Source of the DNA: DTU015 sp012837895
GTDB taxonomy: Bacteria > Bacillota > Sulfobacillia > Fermentithermobacillales > Fermentithermobacillaceae
DNA: 64,000 bases
Assembly (NCBI GenBank): GCA_050952085.1
Contig: JBMNKH010000004.1
Coordinates: 620,001-684,000 of the forward strand
Reading direction: 5' to 3'
The position numbers were made by a program, and so were the translations under genes. The notes beneath the pieces were generated by a model. It did no database searches and was not told the DNA's origin. It worked only from the letters and a program-made list of their open reading frames with translations. Shown in pieces: positions 27,005-35,101 of this stretch (position 1 is its first letter; the number at the start of each line of letters is the position of its first letter).

Positions 27005-28438
27005 GTGCCAAAACCTACTGTTGCAGTGGCAATGTCAGGCGGGGTAGACAGCTCAGTTACGTGCATGTTACTGGCTGAACAGGGTTTTGAGTTATTCGGG
27101 ATTACCATGAAGATCTTGGGCACACAAGCCGCATCCCAGATGCATTCTGCCTGTGCTCCGGCAGTTGAAGAAGAGGCAAGGGAAGTCTGCCGCAAATTGG
27201 GGGTCCCTCACTATACCGTTGATCTCACAGAAGAGTTTGAGGCAGAGATAATCACGCCGTTCATTGAGAACTACCTTAAAGGCCGGACGCCTAACCCTTG
27301 CGTGTTGTGCAATCCCAAGTTCAAGTTTGGGCATCTCTTGAACAAGGCAAGGGAGTTGGGCGCAGATTATCTTGCCACAGGCCATTACGCGCAGGCCGGA
27401 AAAATCCTGGAGCAAACAGGGGAGTTTACTGAAAACCATGTGATTGCAGAGTTTCACCAGGATGTCTGCAGGTCACCTGACGGGTCCATTGGCCAGCAGA
27501 CCGGTAAACCCAGGTCCAGGTACCTGCTTGCAAGGGGGAAGGATCCGGGGAAAGACCAAAGCTATGTGCTCTACGGCCTCAATCAGGACATGCTGGGCCA
27601 CGCGATGTTGCCTTTGGGCGGTCTGACCAAAGAGCAAGTGGTTGATATTTCCCGCCGGCGAGGGCTGGTAGCTGCAGACAAGCCTGAAAGCCAGGAGATT
27701 TGTTTCGTAGGCGGGGGCAGCTATAGGGCTTTCTTGCGCGAAAGAAACGTCGAAGCCAGGCCCGGGCTCATAGTGGATACATCGGGCAAGGTGGTAGGGC
27801 GCCACCAGGGGCTTGCGTACTACACAGTGGGCCAAAGGAGGGGGCTTGGGATATCAGGACCCCATTCCTTATATGTGGTGAACATCGATCCTGACGCTAA
27901 CCAGGTGGTTGTAGGCACGCGGGAAGAAGCCTACGCCAAGGGCTGCTATGTAGGCGATGTGAACTTCATCATGTCTGACCACCCCGGCTCTCCTGTACGG
28001 GGCACTTGCATGGTCCGTTACAGGGGCAGGGAGGTCAATGCTACTTTGATACCGGATCCGGATGATCGCTACGGCGCTGGCAAGAGACAGGTTTCAGGGG
28101 TTTCTTCAGCCCTTAGTTCAGAGGCCGGGTCAGAAGCTGAAGCTGGCAGGGGCGACGCCGTTGTGGAAACCGGTAGAGACGGTCGTGTTGTGGAGACCGG
28201 TAACGGCAGCGACGTTGTGGAAGCCGGTAGAGGCGGTCGTGTTGCGGAGAATGGCAGCAGCAACGGCGTTGTGGAAGCCGGTAGAGGTAACGGCCTTGTT
28301 GAAGCCGGCAACCGCAACGGCCTTGTGTTGGTGGAATTTGATGAGCCCCAGTTTGCAGTCACGCCTGGACAGGCGCTTGTGTTCTACCAGGGCGCCTTTG
28401 TGTATGGAGGCGGAACCATTTTGAAATCTCTAAGGTAG
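27005..28438 (+). CDS. mnmA: tRNA-specific 2-thiouridylase MnmA with a repetitive insert
   Basis: MnmA adds sulfur to U34 of tRNA(Lys, Glu, Gln). The PP-loop AMSGGVDSS, the catalytic cysteine in NPCVLCN, and the later region ESQEICFVGGGSYRAFL with its second catalytic Cys are intact. The C-terminal barrel ends VTPGQALVFYQG...GGGTI as in the family. Between VNATLIPDPDDRYG and LVEFDEPQ lies an insert of about 80 residues, mostly six 9-residue repeats, that normal MnmA lacks. The likely start is GTG 27005, with GGCGGG upstream; an ATG at 26960 is in frame. The gene is alone on this strand, without the usual cysteine desulfurase nearby. Confidence 0.92.
   Translation: MPKPTVAVAMSGGVDSSVTCMLLAEQGFELFGITMKILGTQAASQMHSACAPAVEEEAREVCRKLGVPHYTVDLTEEFEAEIITPFIENYLKGRTPNPCVLCNPKFKFGHLLNKARELGADYLATGHYAQAGKILEQTGEFTENHVIAEFHQDVCRSPDGSIGQQTGKPRSRYLLARGKDPGKDQSYVLYGLNQDMLGHAMLPLGGLTKEQVVDISRRRGLVAADKPESQEICFVGGGSYRAFLRERNVEARPGLIVDTSGKVVGRHQGLAYYTVGQRRGLGISGPHSLYVVNIDPDANQVVVGTREEAYAKGCYVGDVNFIMSDHPGSPVRGTCMVRYRGREVNATLIPDPDDRYGAGKRQVSGVSSALSSEAGSEAEAGRGDAVVETGRDGRVVETGNGSDVVEAGRGGRVAENGSSNGVVEAGRGNGLVEAGNRNGLVLVEFDEPQFAVTPGQALVFYQGAFVYGGGTILKSLR
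28160..28321 (+). repeat. six in-frame 27-bp tandem repeats inside mnmA
   Basis: Six units of 27 bp encode variants of VVEAGRGNG (VVETGRDGR, VVETGNGSD, VVEAGRGGR, VAENGSSNG, VVEAGRGNG, LVEAGNRNG). The next codons read LVLVEFDEPQ, the normal MnmA barrel strand, so the repeat may have grown from the VE-coding edge of that strand. Confidence 0.9.
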
Positions 28439-28862
28439 CACAGAGGGCGCAATTTAGTTTTGAGTCTGTTAGGAACGCAAAGAGGCAGACCCAAGAGTCC
28501 CCCTACCCGTAATAGACCTATCACTGGCTGCGGGTCTGCCCATTTGATTGATATGAACTTATGCTTGGACAATATTCTTACATCCAAGCCACTGCCGTTA
28601 GAAAACCTCGCTAGAAAACATCTCTTGACATGTCCGGTTGCTGCAGCAATTGCTGTCCTGGGCGTAACACATGTTTCCCATGGGTATCGGGCGACGTAGA
28701 CAGTACAGTGCAAAGCAACGTGTGTTTCTATGCACAAAGGAATATGGGATAAGTGCGGAGAAATTGGAAACATGGGGAAGATGGTTGGCGAGCTTTGACA
28801 GTTTCGTTTAAAGCAAACGGGGCAAAGCCTGCACCAGGCACGAACTAAAGGGGGTATTATCA
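28439..28862. other. intergenic region with a long-looped hairpin
   Basis: This 424-bp gap separates mnmA from the serine hydrolase gene. It holds a perfect 9-bp inverted repeat, GGCAGACCC / GGGTCTGCC (28484-28492 with 28532-28540), which may help end the mnmA transcript although no T run follows. No gene, operator or riboswitch is recognisable in the rest. Confidence 0.45.
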
Positions 28863-30434
28863 GTGGCTGAAGTCTGCAACCGGGATTTTGATGCTTCCAA
28901 GTTTGAAGAGTTTGTTGAAGGCATGATGGAAGAATATGAAGTCCCTGGCCTAGCAGTAGGCATAATCCGTGACGGCCGTGTGATATATACAAAAGGGTTT
29001 GGATACAGGGATCATGAACGAAAACTGCCTGTGACGCCGGACACTGTGTTTGGGATTGCATCAGTATCCAAGTCTTTCACCGCGCTTGCGATTATGCAGC
29101 TTGCTGAAAAGGGACTGCTAGCGGTTGAGCATCCTGTAAAACGGTACCTGCCTGAGTTTGATCTGCCCGGAACCGAGAGTGAACATGCGTGGAAGATAAC
29201 GATACATAATTTTCTGACCCACACAGCAGGGATTCCGCCGCTTCCGTCCCTAACTCACTCGATTCTGGCTGCTACAAAGCCTGATAAGGCAGGCAATGAA
29301 GTTGCGGAAAAGGACAAGGAAGGTGCGGAGAAAGACAAAGAAGATGCTGAAAAAGCTAAGGGAGTTGCAGAAAGAAGCAAGGAGGATGCTGAAAAACCGG
29401 CTGGAGCCTGCGATAGGCCTAGTATCCTCGATACCGGAAGTTTGCTCCGGTTCATGGCAACCCATGATTACAGGCTGCTAGGTGCTCCCGGGGAACATGT
29501 AAGCTACTCAAATGATGCTTTCGGCCTACTAGGCACAATCATTGAGCGGGTTTCAGGCCAGGAATACGAAGAATATCTCCAGCAACACATCCTCGGACCT
29601 TTGAACATGGCCCATACAACGACCAAGGCTGACAAGCTGCAGCATTTCCCAGACGTAACCCGGTTGTATTACAAGAACAAAGATGACTGCCTGTGCGTGT
29701 CCGATAACTGGCAGGAAGCTCCTCCCTTAACTGCTTGCGGCTTTATCAAGTCAAATGTCAAGGACCTGCTCTCTTATGTGAGCATGTATATGAACAACGG
29801 GGTTCTTGAAGGCCGCCGGGTGATATCGCCTGCAGGGATCTCAAGAATGATCACTCCTTATCACCCGTATATCCTCGACAGGTGGTATGGTTACGGATTC
29901 AGCATAAGGCCTGATTATGCAGGGACCACCTTGATTCAACACAGCGGCTCCCTGCGTGGTGTTGCTTCTAACATCGGCTACGTGCCTGAAAAGGGAATAG
30001 GCGCAGTGGTGCTTTCAAACCTGACCGGCTTCCCTGCATCCAAGGTATGGCTAGGTGCAGTGAACCTGTTGCTGGGCTTGCCTGTTGACCACCCCATAGT
30101 CACCAAGGAGCTTAGCCCACAGCCAGAACAGGTGCTGCTCCGGCTTGCCGGCACATACCGGTCTGGAGAAGGTGCAAACATAGTAGTCAGGGTGAAAGAT
30201 GGCAAGCTTGAAGCTGAAGTAGATTCCAAGATTTATCCGGTAGACACTACAGGCCCGGATACTGCTGTTGTTACCATCAGGGGAACGGAAAACCACGTCC
30301 GCTTCCTGTTTGATTCAAGCGGGGAAGTGTGGGCGCTGAGGTACGGATCCAGACTCATCCTAAGATCGCGCGAAGAAGATCCTGACGGATCAGGGGGGAA
30401 GGCAGATGAAAAGAGTGAAGGTGGTAACGGATAG
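28863..30434 (+). CDS. beta-lactamase/D-alanyl-D-alanine-peptidase-like serine hydrolase (class C fold)
   Basis: A 523-residue member of the serine beta-lactamase-like family. The SxxK motif is SVSK near residue 68, the tyrosine motif is YSN in HVSYSNDAFGLLG, and HSGSLRG corresponds to the KTG triad. A C-terminal beta domain (about 420-500) resembles lipocalin-like extensions of esterase members. No signal peptide is apparent, so a cytoplasmic esterase or peptidase role is possible. At about residues 137-185 there is a Lys/Glu/Ala/Asp-rich helical insert of repeated EKDKEGA/EKDKEDA units absent from relatives. GTG 28863 follows AAAGGGGG. The 3' end overlaps degV by 29 nt. Confidence 0.88.
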   Translation: MAEVCNRDFDASKFEEFVEGMMEEYEVPGLAVGIIRDGRVIYTKGFGYRDHERKLPVTPDTVFGIASVSKSFTALAIMQLAEKGLLAVEHPVKRYLPEFDLPGTESEHAWKITIHNFLTHTAGIPPLPSLTHSILAATKPDKAGNEVAEKDKEGAEKDKEDAEKAKGVAERSKEDAEKPAGACDRPSILDTGSLLRFMATHDYRLLGAPGEHVSYSNDAFGLLGTIIERVSGQEYEEYLQQHILGPLNMAHTTTKADKLQHFPDVTRLYYKNKDDCLCVSDNWQEAPPLTACGFIKSNVKDLLSYVSMYMNNGVLEGRRVISPAGISRMITPYHPYILDRWYGYGFSIRPDYAGTTLIQHSGSLRGVASNIGYVPEKGIGAVVLSNLTGFPASKVWLGAVNLLLGLPVDHPIVTKELSPQPEQVLLRLAGTYRSGEGANIVVRVKDGKLEAEVDSKIYPVDTTGPDTAVVTIRGTENHVRFLFDSSGEVWALRYGSRLILRSREEDPDGSGGKADEKSEGGNG

Positions 30435-31248
30435 CTCTTCAGGTCTTCCTAAGGAACTGGAGAAGCAATATGAGATTACTGTGGTGCCTATCCCCATCCA
30501 GATAGGGGAAGAGTCATACAAGGAAAACGTCAATCTTCCGGCAGACGAGTTTTACAGGCTGCTAGACGGGCAAGTGATGCCCAAGACTTCCAGTCCTTCC
30601 CCTGGAGATTTTGTAGAGGTATACAGCCAACTAGCTTCAGCGGCAAGTGGGATCATATCGATTCACGTTACAGCAAAGGGAAGCGGTACCTGCCAGTCAG
30701 CCAGAGTTGCTGCAGATTCCGTGGCTGAGAGGGTTGACGTGCATGTGTATGATTCCAACACGGTTTCCATGGGAACCGGGTTTCTAAGCATTGAAGCTGC
30801 CAAAGCTGCACTTGAAGGGCTTACCCTTGACCAGATCAGGGACCGGCTTGATGCCTTTAGAGACAAGATCCGGGCTTTCGTGGCGCTGCCTACCCTCAAG
30901 TACCTCCAGAGGAGCGGGAGACTGAGTCACGGTCAAGCTATATTCGGCTCCCTGCTTTCCATAAAGCCTGTTATCGAGATAAAAGGCGGCATTTTGGAAG
31001 TTGTGGACAAGGTCAGGAGTTACCCCAGGGCGCTCGAAAGGGTGGCGGAGCTGGCTGCAGGGGCTGTTTCAAAGCTTCCGGCGCGGGTTGCTGTGATGCA
31101 TGGTAACAGCTATGAAGAAGCTGTGAAGTTCGCGGAACAGCTGAAAGAGCGGGTCAAAATAAGTCAGCTCATCATATCTGAAGTGGGAGCCTCGCTGGCT
31201 GTCCACGGCGGGCCGGGAATGATCGGGGTCGTGCTCTTGCCCGAGTGA
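30406..31248 (+). CDS. DegV family fatty-acid-binding protein
   Basis: A 280-residue DegV protein that binds a long-chain fatty acid between its two domains; FakB-type members present the acid to the FakA kinase. The N-terminal VVTDSSSGLPKELEKQYEITVVPI, the KTSSPSPGDF segment, the GSGTCQSARVAA loop, and GRLSHGQAIFGSLLSIKPV are typical. The ATG at 30406 with GGGGGGAAGG upstream lies inside the end of the hydrolase gene, so the two are translationally coupled. No fakA is near. Whether this copy is a FakB or has another ligand cannot be told. Confidence 0.92.
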   Translation: MKRVKVVTDSSSGLPKELEKQYEITVVPIPIQIGEESYKENVNLPADEFYRLLDGQVMPKTSSPSPGDFVEVYSQLASAASGIISIHVTAKGSGTCQSARVAADSVAERVDVHVYDSNTVSMGTGFLSIEAAKAALEGLTLDQIRDRLDAFRDKIRAFVALPTLKYLQRSGRLSHGQAIFGSLLSIKPVIEIKGGILEVVDKVRSYPRALERVAELAAGAVSKLPARVAVMHGNSYEEAVKFAEQLKERVKISQLIISEVGASLAVHGGPGMIGVVLLPE

Positions 31249-31446
31249 CACCTGGCAATTTGCGAGGTCCTGGTTATGATACGCCCAGGCGGTTTTGTCC
31301 CGCGGCGGTGCATGTTATTAAGTGCCGCCGTTTGGCACCGGACGATGCGCCCGGGCGATTGTTTGACAATAATACAAAGTGGGGGTTCCGCCGTCCGGGA
31401 TAGCGTCACACCCGGGTAGTCACACCCAGGTAGTCACACGCGGGTA
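31249..31446. repeat. convergent intergenic gap ending in three 14-bp tandem repeats
   Basis: Three direct copies of a 14-mer close to GTCACACCCGGGTA lie at 31405-31418, 31419-31432 and 31433-31446. The third copy contains the stop codon (31434-31436) of the converging ATPase gene, so the other two look like duplications of that gene end. The preceding GC-rich stretch (about 31300-31340) can form an imperfect CGGCGG/CCGCCG hairpin that may end the degV transcript. Confidence 0.65.
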
Positions 31447-32312
31447 GGTGGCAAAATCTTGGCCAGGAACTCCCTCGTCCTTTGATTGAGCGGTGCTGAG
31501 AGGATGTCTTCAGGCCGTCCTTCCTCAGCTATCTGGCCGCCGGCGAGCACGACTATCCTGTCTGAGACTTCCCGGGCAAACCCAATTTCGTGGGTGACTA
31601 CGAGCATGGTCATGCCTTCGGCCGCAAGATCCCGCATTACCTGAAGCACTTCCCCTATAAGCTCCGGATCCAGGGCTGACGTGGCTTCATCGAATAGCAT
31701 CACATCAGGCTGCATTGCCAGTGCCCGGGCAATTGCAACCCGCTGTTTCTGGCCTCCTGAAAGCTGGCGGGGGTATGCTCCAGCCTTGTCAGACAGCCCC
31801 ACCTTGGAAAGGAGCGACAAAGCTATTTCCTTGGCTTCGCTCTTGGGAATTTTCTTGACCTGAACCGGCCCTTCCATGATGTTCTCGAGGGCGGTCATGT
31901 GAGGGAACAGGTTGAAATGCTGAAACACCATTCCCACCCTTGCCCGTGCACTGTTGAGAGCACTCTCGTCTTCAGGCACTGGGTTTCCGGCAATGCTCAC
32001 CGTGCCTGAATCGGGCTTTTCAAGGTAATTCACACAGCGGAGCAAAGTACTTTTCCCAGAGCCGCTTGGCCCTATGATGCTTACCACTTCGCCCTTATCT
32101 ACACTCAGGCTGATATTCTTGAGCACTTGGAGCGAACCAAACCTCTTGCAAACCCCCTTGAGCTCCACCATGGGTGCCTCTGGCCGGCTCCCTGGTTGCG
32201 GGGCTTGGGACAGGTAGTTTGTATTTACATTCACAGCGTGAGATATGACGGAAGTACCGGCCACCATTCCGTGGTTGTTCGATGTTCTTGCATTTATTAT
32301 CATGGCACTCAT
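31434..32312 (-). CDS. lysine (polar amino acid) ABC transporter ATP-binding protein
   Basis: The ATPase of a polar-amino-acid uptake system of the GlnQ/HisP type: GPSGSGKST, the Q-loop VFQHFNLFPHMTALENI, LSGGQKQRVAIARALAM, VMLFDEATSALDPE and the H-loop VVTHEIGFAREVSDR. ATG 32312 overlaps the permease stop in an ATGA arrangement, which fixes the start and implies coupling. This leaves about 46 unconserved residues before the usual MVELKGVCKRFG, an extension relatives lack. Lysine is inferred as substrate from the lysine riboswitch upstream of the binding-protein gene. Confidence 0.93.
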   Translation of the reverse strand: MSAMIINARTSNNHGMVAGTSVISHAVNVNTNYLSQAPQPGSRPEAPMVELKGVCKRFGSLQVLKNISLSVDKGEVVSIIGPSGSGKSTLLRCVNYLEKPDSGTVSIAGNPVPEDESALNSARARVGMVFQHFNLFPHMTALENIMEGPVQVKKIPKSEAKEIALSLLSKVGLSDKAGAYPRQLSGGQKQRVAIARALAMQPDVMLFDEATSALDPELIGEVLQVMRDLAAEGMTMLVVTHEIGFAREVSDRIVVLAGGQIAEEGRPEDILSAPLNQRTREFLAKILPPTRV

Positions 32313-32971
32313 TGCAGCAGTTTCCTTTCCCCGAATTGCACAACAAATGAAAACAGCGCAGTCATGCACAGGTATATTGCAGCTACCGTGATGTAAACCG
32401 GCCAAGGCCTGAATGTTGCGCTGATGATGTGCTGGCCGGCCCTTGTGAGTTCTTCGCCTCCGATAAAGGCAATTAGGGACGTATCCTTGAGCAACGCGAT
32501 GAATTCGTTTCCTAAAGGAGGCAGCAGCCTTCTGTAGGTCTGGGGGATGATTATCCTCCGCATGGCCAGGCCGTAACTCATACCTAGAGAGCGGGCTGCT
32601 TCCATCTGGCCAGGGTCGATAGACTCAATAGCAGCCCTGATGATTTCTGCTATATACGCACTTGCATTTATGCCCAGGGCGATCACTGCTGAGCTGAATT
32701 TGTCCATCCTCAGGCCGATTTGGGGCAGCGCAAAGTACACTATGAGGATTTGAACCATTAGAGGCGTTCCCCTTAGCACTGTTACGTACGCTGTGGCCAC
32801 GCCCGACAACACCTTGCTCCTTGATATTCTCATCAGTGCTACTGCCGTCCCTATAGCTATCCCAAGGATGATGGAAAACGCCGTGAGCTTGACAGTAACA
32901 CCTGAAGCTCTCAAAAGGGTAGGTAATATGTTCTGTATGAATACTGCTGCTGAAACCATTGATTCTTTCAC
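32309..32971 (-). CDS. lysine (polar amino acid) ABC transporter permease
   Basis: A 220-residue permease of the HisMQ family with about five hydrophobic segments and the ATPase-contact EAA loop EAARSLGMSYGLAMRRIIIPQ. The TVLRGTPLMVQILIVYF segment is also typical. The best start is GTG 32971 (MKESMVSAAVFIQNILPTLL), preceded by GGGAG at 9 nt; the longer frame to 33112 would enter the hairpin region. Only one permease gene is present, so the transporter should use a homodimer, as GlnP/ArtQ-type clusters do. Confidence 0.92.
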   Translation of the reverse strand: MKESMVSAAVFIQNILPTLLRASGVTVKLTAFSIILGIAIGTAVALMRISRSKVLSGVATAYVTVLRGTPLMVQILIVYFALPQIGLRMDKFSSAVIALGINASAYIAEIIRAAIESIDPGQMEAARSLGMSYGLAMRRIIIPQTYRRLLPPLGNEFIALLKDTSLIAFIGGEELTRAGQHIISATFRPWPVYITVAAIYLCMTALFSFVVQFGERKLLQ

Positions 32972-33010
32972 TGGAACCAACTCCCGGAATTCCCATGTGT
33001 TCGTTAGCTT

Positions 33011-33093
33011 AAGGCGCGTGAATTGAAGGCGCCTTCGGTGCGGGCCGGGTGACACAGGCATACTGTCGGAATGGTGAAGTGCCTGTGTCACCC
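33011..33093 (-). other. tandem hairpins between binding-protein and permease genes
   Basis: A perfect 14-bp inverted repeat, GGGTGACACAGGCA with its complement (33047-33060 and 33080-33093, 19-nt loop), is followed on the minus strand by a second stem AAGGCGC/GCGCCTT (33011-33017 and 33029-33035). Such intercistronic hairpins usually protect the upstream mRNA or partly terminate transcription, giving more binding protein than membrane subunits. No T run follows. Confidence 0.75.
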
Positions 33094-33133
33094 CTGTATC
33101 ACGGCCCATCAACTTCTTTCGATGGTCGACTGC

Positions 33134-33940
33134 CTACTGGTTGTCCCCGAACCAATTTGCGAAAATCTCATCGTAAGTGCCGTCTGCCTTCATGTCTTCA
33201 AGGGCTTCTTCCATCGCTTCCCTAAGGGAGTCTGAACCTTTTCTCAGGGCGATTCCTACAGGTTCTTTTTCAATGGCGGTACCCACTATGGCAAAAGCGT
33301 CAGGGCTTTTTGCCTGGTAATACATGGCTACAGGCTCATCAACGATTATTGCGTCGACCCTGTGGTTGTTAAGTTCCATGAAAGTTGTATCGAAACTTTC
33401 GAAACAGTTGACCTCTGCGTCTTCAATGGTCCTTGCAACAGCTTCGCTGGTTGTAGCTACCTGTACCGCAATGCGCTTGCCCTTGAGGTCATTAAGGCTG
33501 GATATGGAAGTTTCAGAAGGCGTAGTCACGATAACCTGGGCCCAACGGGCATATTCTACAAAGTCCGCTTGTTCCTGGCGTTCAGGGGTGATGTTCATGC
33601 TTGAAATCACGGCGTCATATTGCTGGCCAGCAAGGCCGGTGAGCAGGCTGTCCCATTTGCTTGACTCAAACTGAGGCTCTACATCAAGCCTCCTACAAAT
33701 CTCGGCCATCAAGTCTATGTCAAACCCGACGATTACGCCGTCTTGATTCCACTCGAGCGGCGGATAGGTGTCATCAGTGGCCACTATCAATTTGCCGTTT
33801 GCCTGTACCCTGGCTAGGCTGTCTTCTTCAGCTCCAGGGTTCTCCGGTTTGCAGCCGGTGAGTCCGAGCACAGCTATGAGAAGCATAGCTAAAATTGTGG
33901 GTGATATAAAGTGTCTGCATACTGAACGCAATGTCTGCAA
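33134..33940 (-). CDS. lysine (polar amino acid) ABC transporter substrate-binding lipoprotein
   Basis: A 268-residue periplasmic-binding-protein fold, SBP family 3. The TTG start at 33940 has AGGAGG at 8 nt. It gives a basic N-terminus, a hydrophobic stretch and the lipobox LTGC, so the mature protein should be a membrane-anchored lipoprotein processed after Lgt. The ligand-binding hallmarks are VATDDTYPPLEW, GFDIDLMAEICRRL, the MNITPERQEQADF region and the closing helix DGTYDEIFANWF. First gene of a three-gene transporter operon led by a lysine riboswitch about 220 nt upstream, hence the proposed lysine specificity. Confidence 0.93.
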   Translation of the reverse strand: MQTLRSVCRHFISPTILAMLLIAVLGLTGCKPENPGAEEDSLARVQANGKLIVATDDTYPPLEWNQDGVIVGFDIDLMAEICRRLDVEPQFESSKWDSLLTGLAGQQYDAVISSMNITPERQEQADFVEYARWAQVIVTTPSETSISSLNDLKGKRIAVQVATTSEAVARTIEDAEVNCFESFDTTFMELNNHRVDAIIVDEPVAMYYQAKSPDAFAIVGTAIEKEPVGIALRKGSDSLREAMEEALEDMKADGTYDEIFANWFGDNQ

Positions 33941-34157
33941 TGTTGTTACCTCCTGTAAGAAATGACATAATATTGCATTCACTTGGGCAAAGTTCTCCCT
34001 GAGATTCCTGATTCCAGTTCAAGGAATTCAAGTGCTCAGAGTCTTACATATGCAAAGGGAAACTCTGTTGTTGACAGATTGAGATTAGGTTATAGAGGTG
34101 GCCTGGCGGCCAGATGCATTATCAGTGCAGGCAATCCACTCAACTCCTTCCCCCCGC

Positions 34158-34338
34158 GTGAGATAGCGCTTCGTCAGAATGATGGGGGTCCATCCTGACG
34201 ACAGTATGGCACCTATTGTGATGCCATCCCAACCTCAGGCTTCGGACACCTGAAGTTTCGGCGGATATGTGTCCTTCCTCCGGTTCATTGGCTTCCGGCC
34301 TCCACGGAGTACCACCACTTTCCGCGCCTCTACCTCAC
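34158..34338 (-). promoter_or_regulatory. lysine riboswitch (L box) upstream of the ABC transporter
   Basis: Read on the minus strand, P1 pairs GTGAGGTAG (34338-34330) with CTATCTCAC (34166-34158). The conserved core follows: TAGAGGCGCGGAA, then GGTACTCCG, GGAAGGACA...CCGCCGAAA, and the P4 arm TTGGGATGGCA...GGTGCCATACTGTC. The P5 hairpin GTCAGGATGGA/CCATCATTCTGAC comes next and the domain closes with AAGCGCTATCTC. These match the L-box pattern (AGAGGNGC, AGTA, GCCGAAG, GCTATCTC) in order. The expression platform downstream (34157-33960) is not obvious; imperfect hairpins overlap 34000-34045. Lysine should switch off transporter synthesis. Confidence 0.9.
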
Positions 34339-34386
34339 CCTTACCAGGATGAGGTGGTTTCGCTGGTCAGAATCAAACTACCGTGC

Positions 34387-34415
34387 ATCATACGATACTA
34401 TGCATAATAAGTCAA
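34387..34415 (-). promoter_or_regulatory. sigma-A promoter of the lysine riboswitch operon
   Basis: On the minus strand TTGACT (34415-34410) and TATGAT (34392-34387) are separated by 17 bp. The predicted start of transcription is about 40 nt before P1 of the riboswitch. Confidence 0.82.
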
Positions 34416-34477
34416 CAGAAAATGCTGGGAATGCTACCGGAAACGTCGGGGATCGTAGACCACGCTTTCGGCCAAAA

Positions 34478-35091
34478 CGGTGCACCACATGCACCATTTT
34501 CCCGGTTTCGCCGACCTATGAAGACTAAAATGGTGCACTAGATGCACCAATCTTTCTGCTTTTCGTCTTCTGGAGGGCTAAAATGGTACACCACGTGCAC
34601 CATCATTCCCAGTCTTGTGTTGGCAGTCGTCCAAAATGGTGCACTGGATGCGCCAATCACTCTGGTTTTCGGAACGAATCTCGTCAAAACGGTGCACCAG
34701 ATGCACCATTTTCTAGGTTTCGCAGGGCTATGACGACCAAAATGGTGTACCAGATGCACCAATCTTTCTGTTTTTCGTCTCTTAGAGGGCTGAAATGGCG
34801 CACTACGTGCACCATTATTCCCATTTTTGTGTTGGTTGCCGTCCAAAATGGTGCACTGGATGCACCAATCACCGGGGCCGTGAGAATGTTTTCCGCTAGA
34901 ATGGTGCACTACGTGCACCAATATGCCGCCATTCGTGCACGCCGGCGGCTGGAACGCGGCTGGAACGGTGTACTACGTGTACCAATCTTGCGGAACGCCA
35001 ACGCTATTCCCATGAGAATGGTGCACTACGTATGCCGATTCAGCAATTCTTGGATTGTCTGAGAGATAGGATGGTACACTACGTGTACCAT
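34478..35091. repeat. array B1: twelve TGGTGCAC...GTGCACCA palindromes at 53-bp steps
   Basis: The palindrome core begins (first G of GGT) at 34479, 34532, 34585, 34638, 34691, 34744, 34797, 34850, 34903, 34967, 35020 and 35073. All steps are 53 bp except one of 64. The consensus is TGGTGCAC-N3-GTGCACCA with variants. The last copy changes both arms together (TGGTACAC with GTGTACCA) and stays perfectly symmetric. Spacers of 34 nt fall into recurring types: spacers 1 and 5, 2 and 6, and 3 and 7 are similar, giving a 212-bp higher-order unit. It separates the riboswitch promoter from sfsA. The frames across it encode spurious VHHV/CTGC-type peptides. Confidence 0.94.
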
Positions 35092-35101
35092 TTAGCATGT
35101 T

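Noticed and set aside
34538..35062. Open frames across array B1 (and 52600-53410 across B2) giving His/Val/Cys/Trp-rich proteins
   Set aside because: They are translations of the palindromes in various frames, present on both strands, without ribosome binding sites or family resemblance.
34478..35091. CRISPR-like array of regularly spaced repeats (also at 52683-53285)
   Set aside because: The 19-bp repeats are fully palindromic and variable, the spacers recur in types shared between the two arrays, and there is no cas gene. The period of 53 bp is kept even though both parts diverge.
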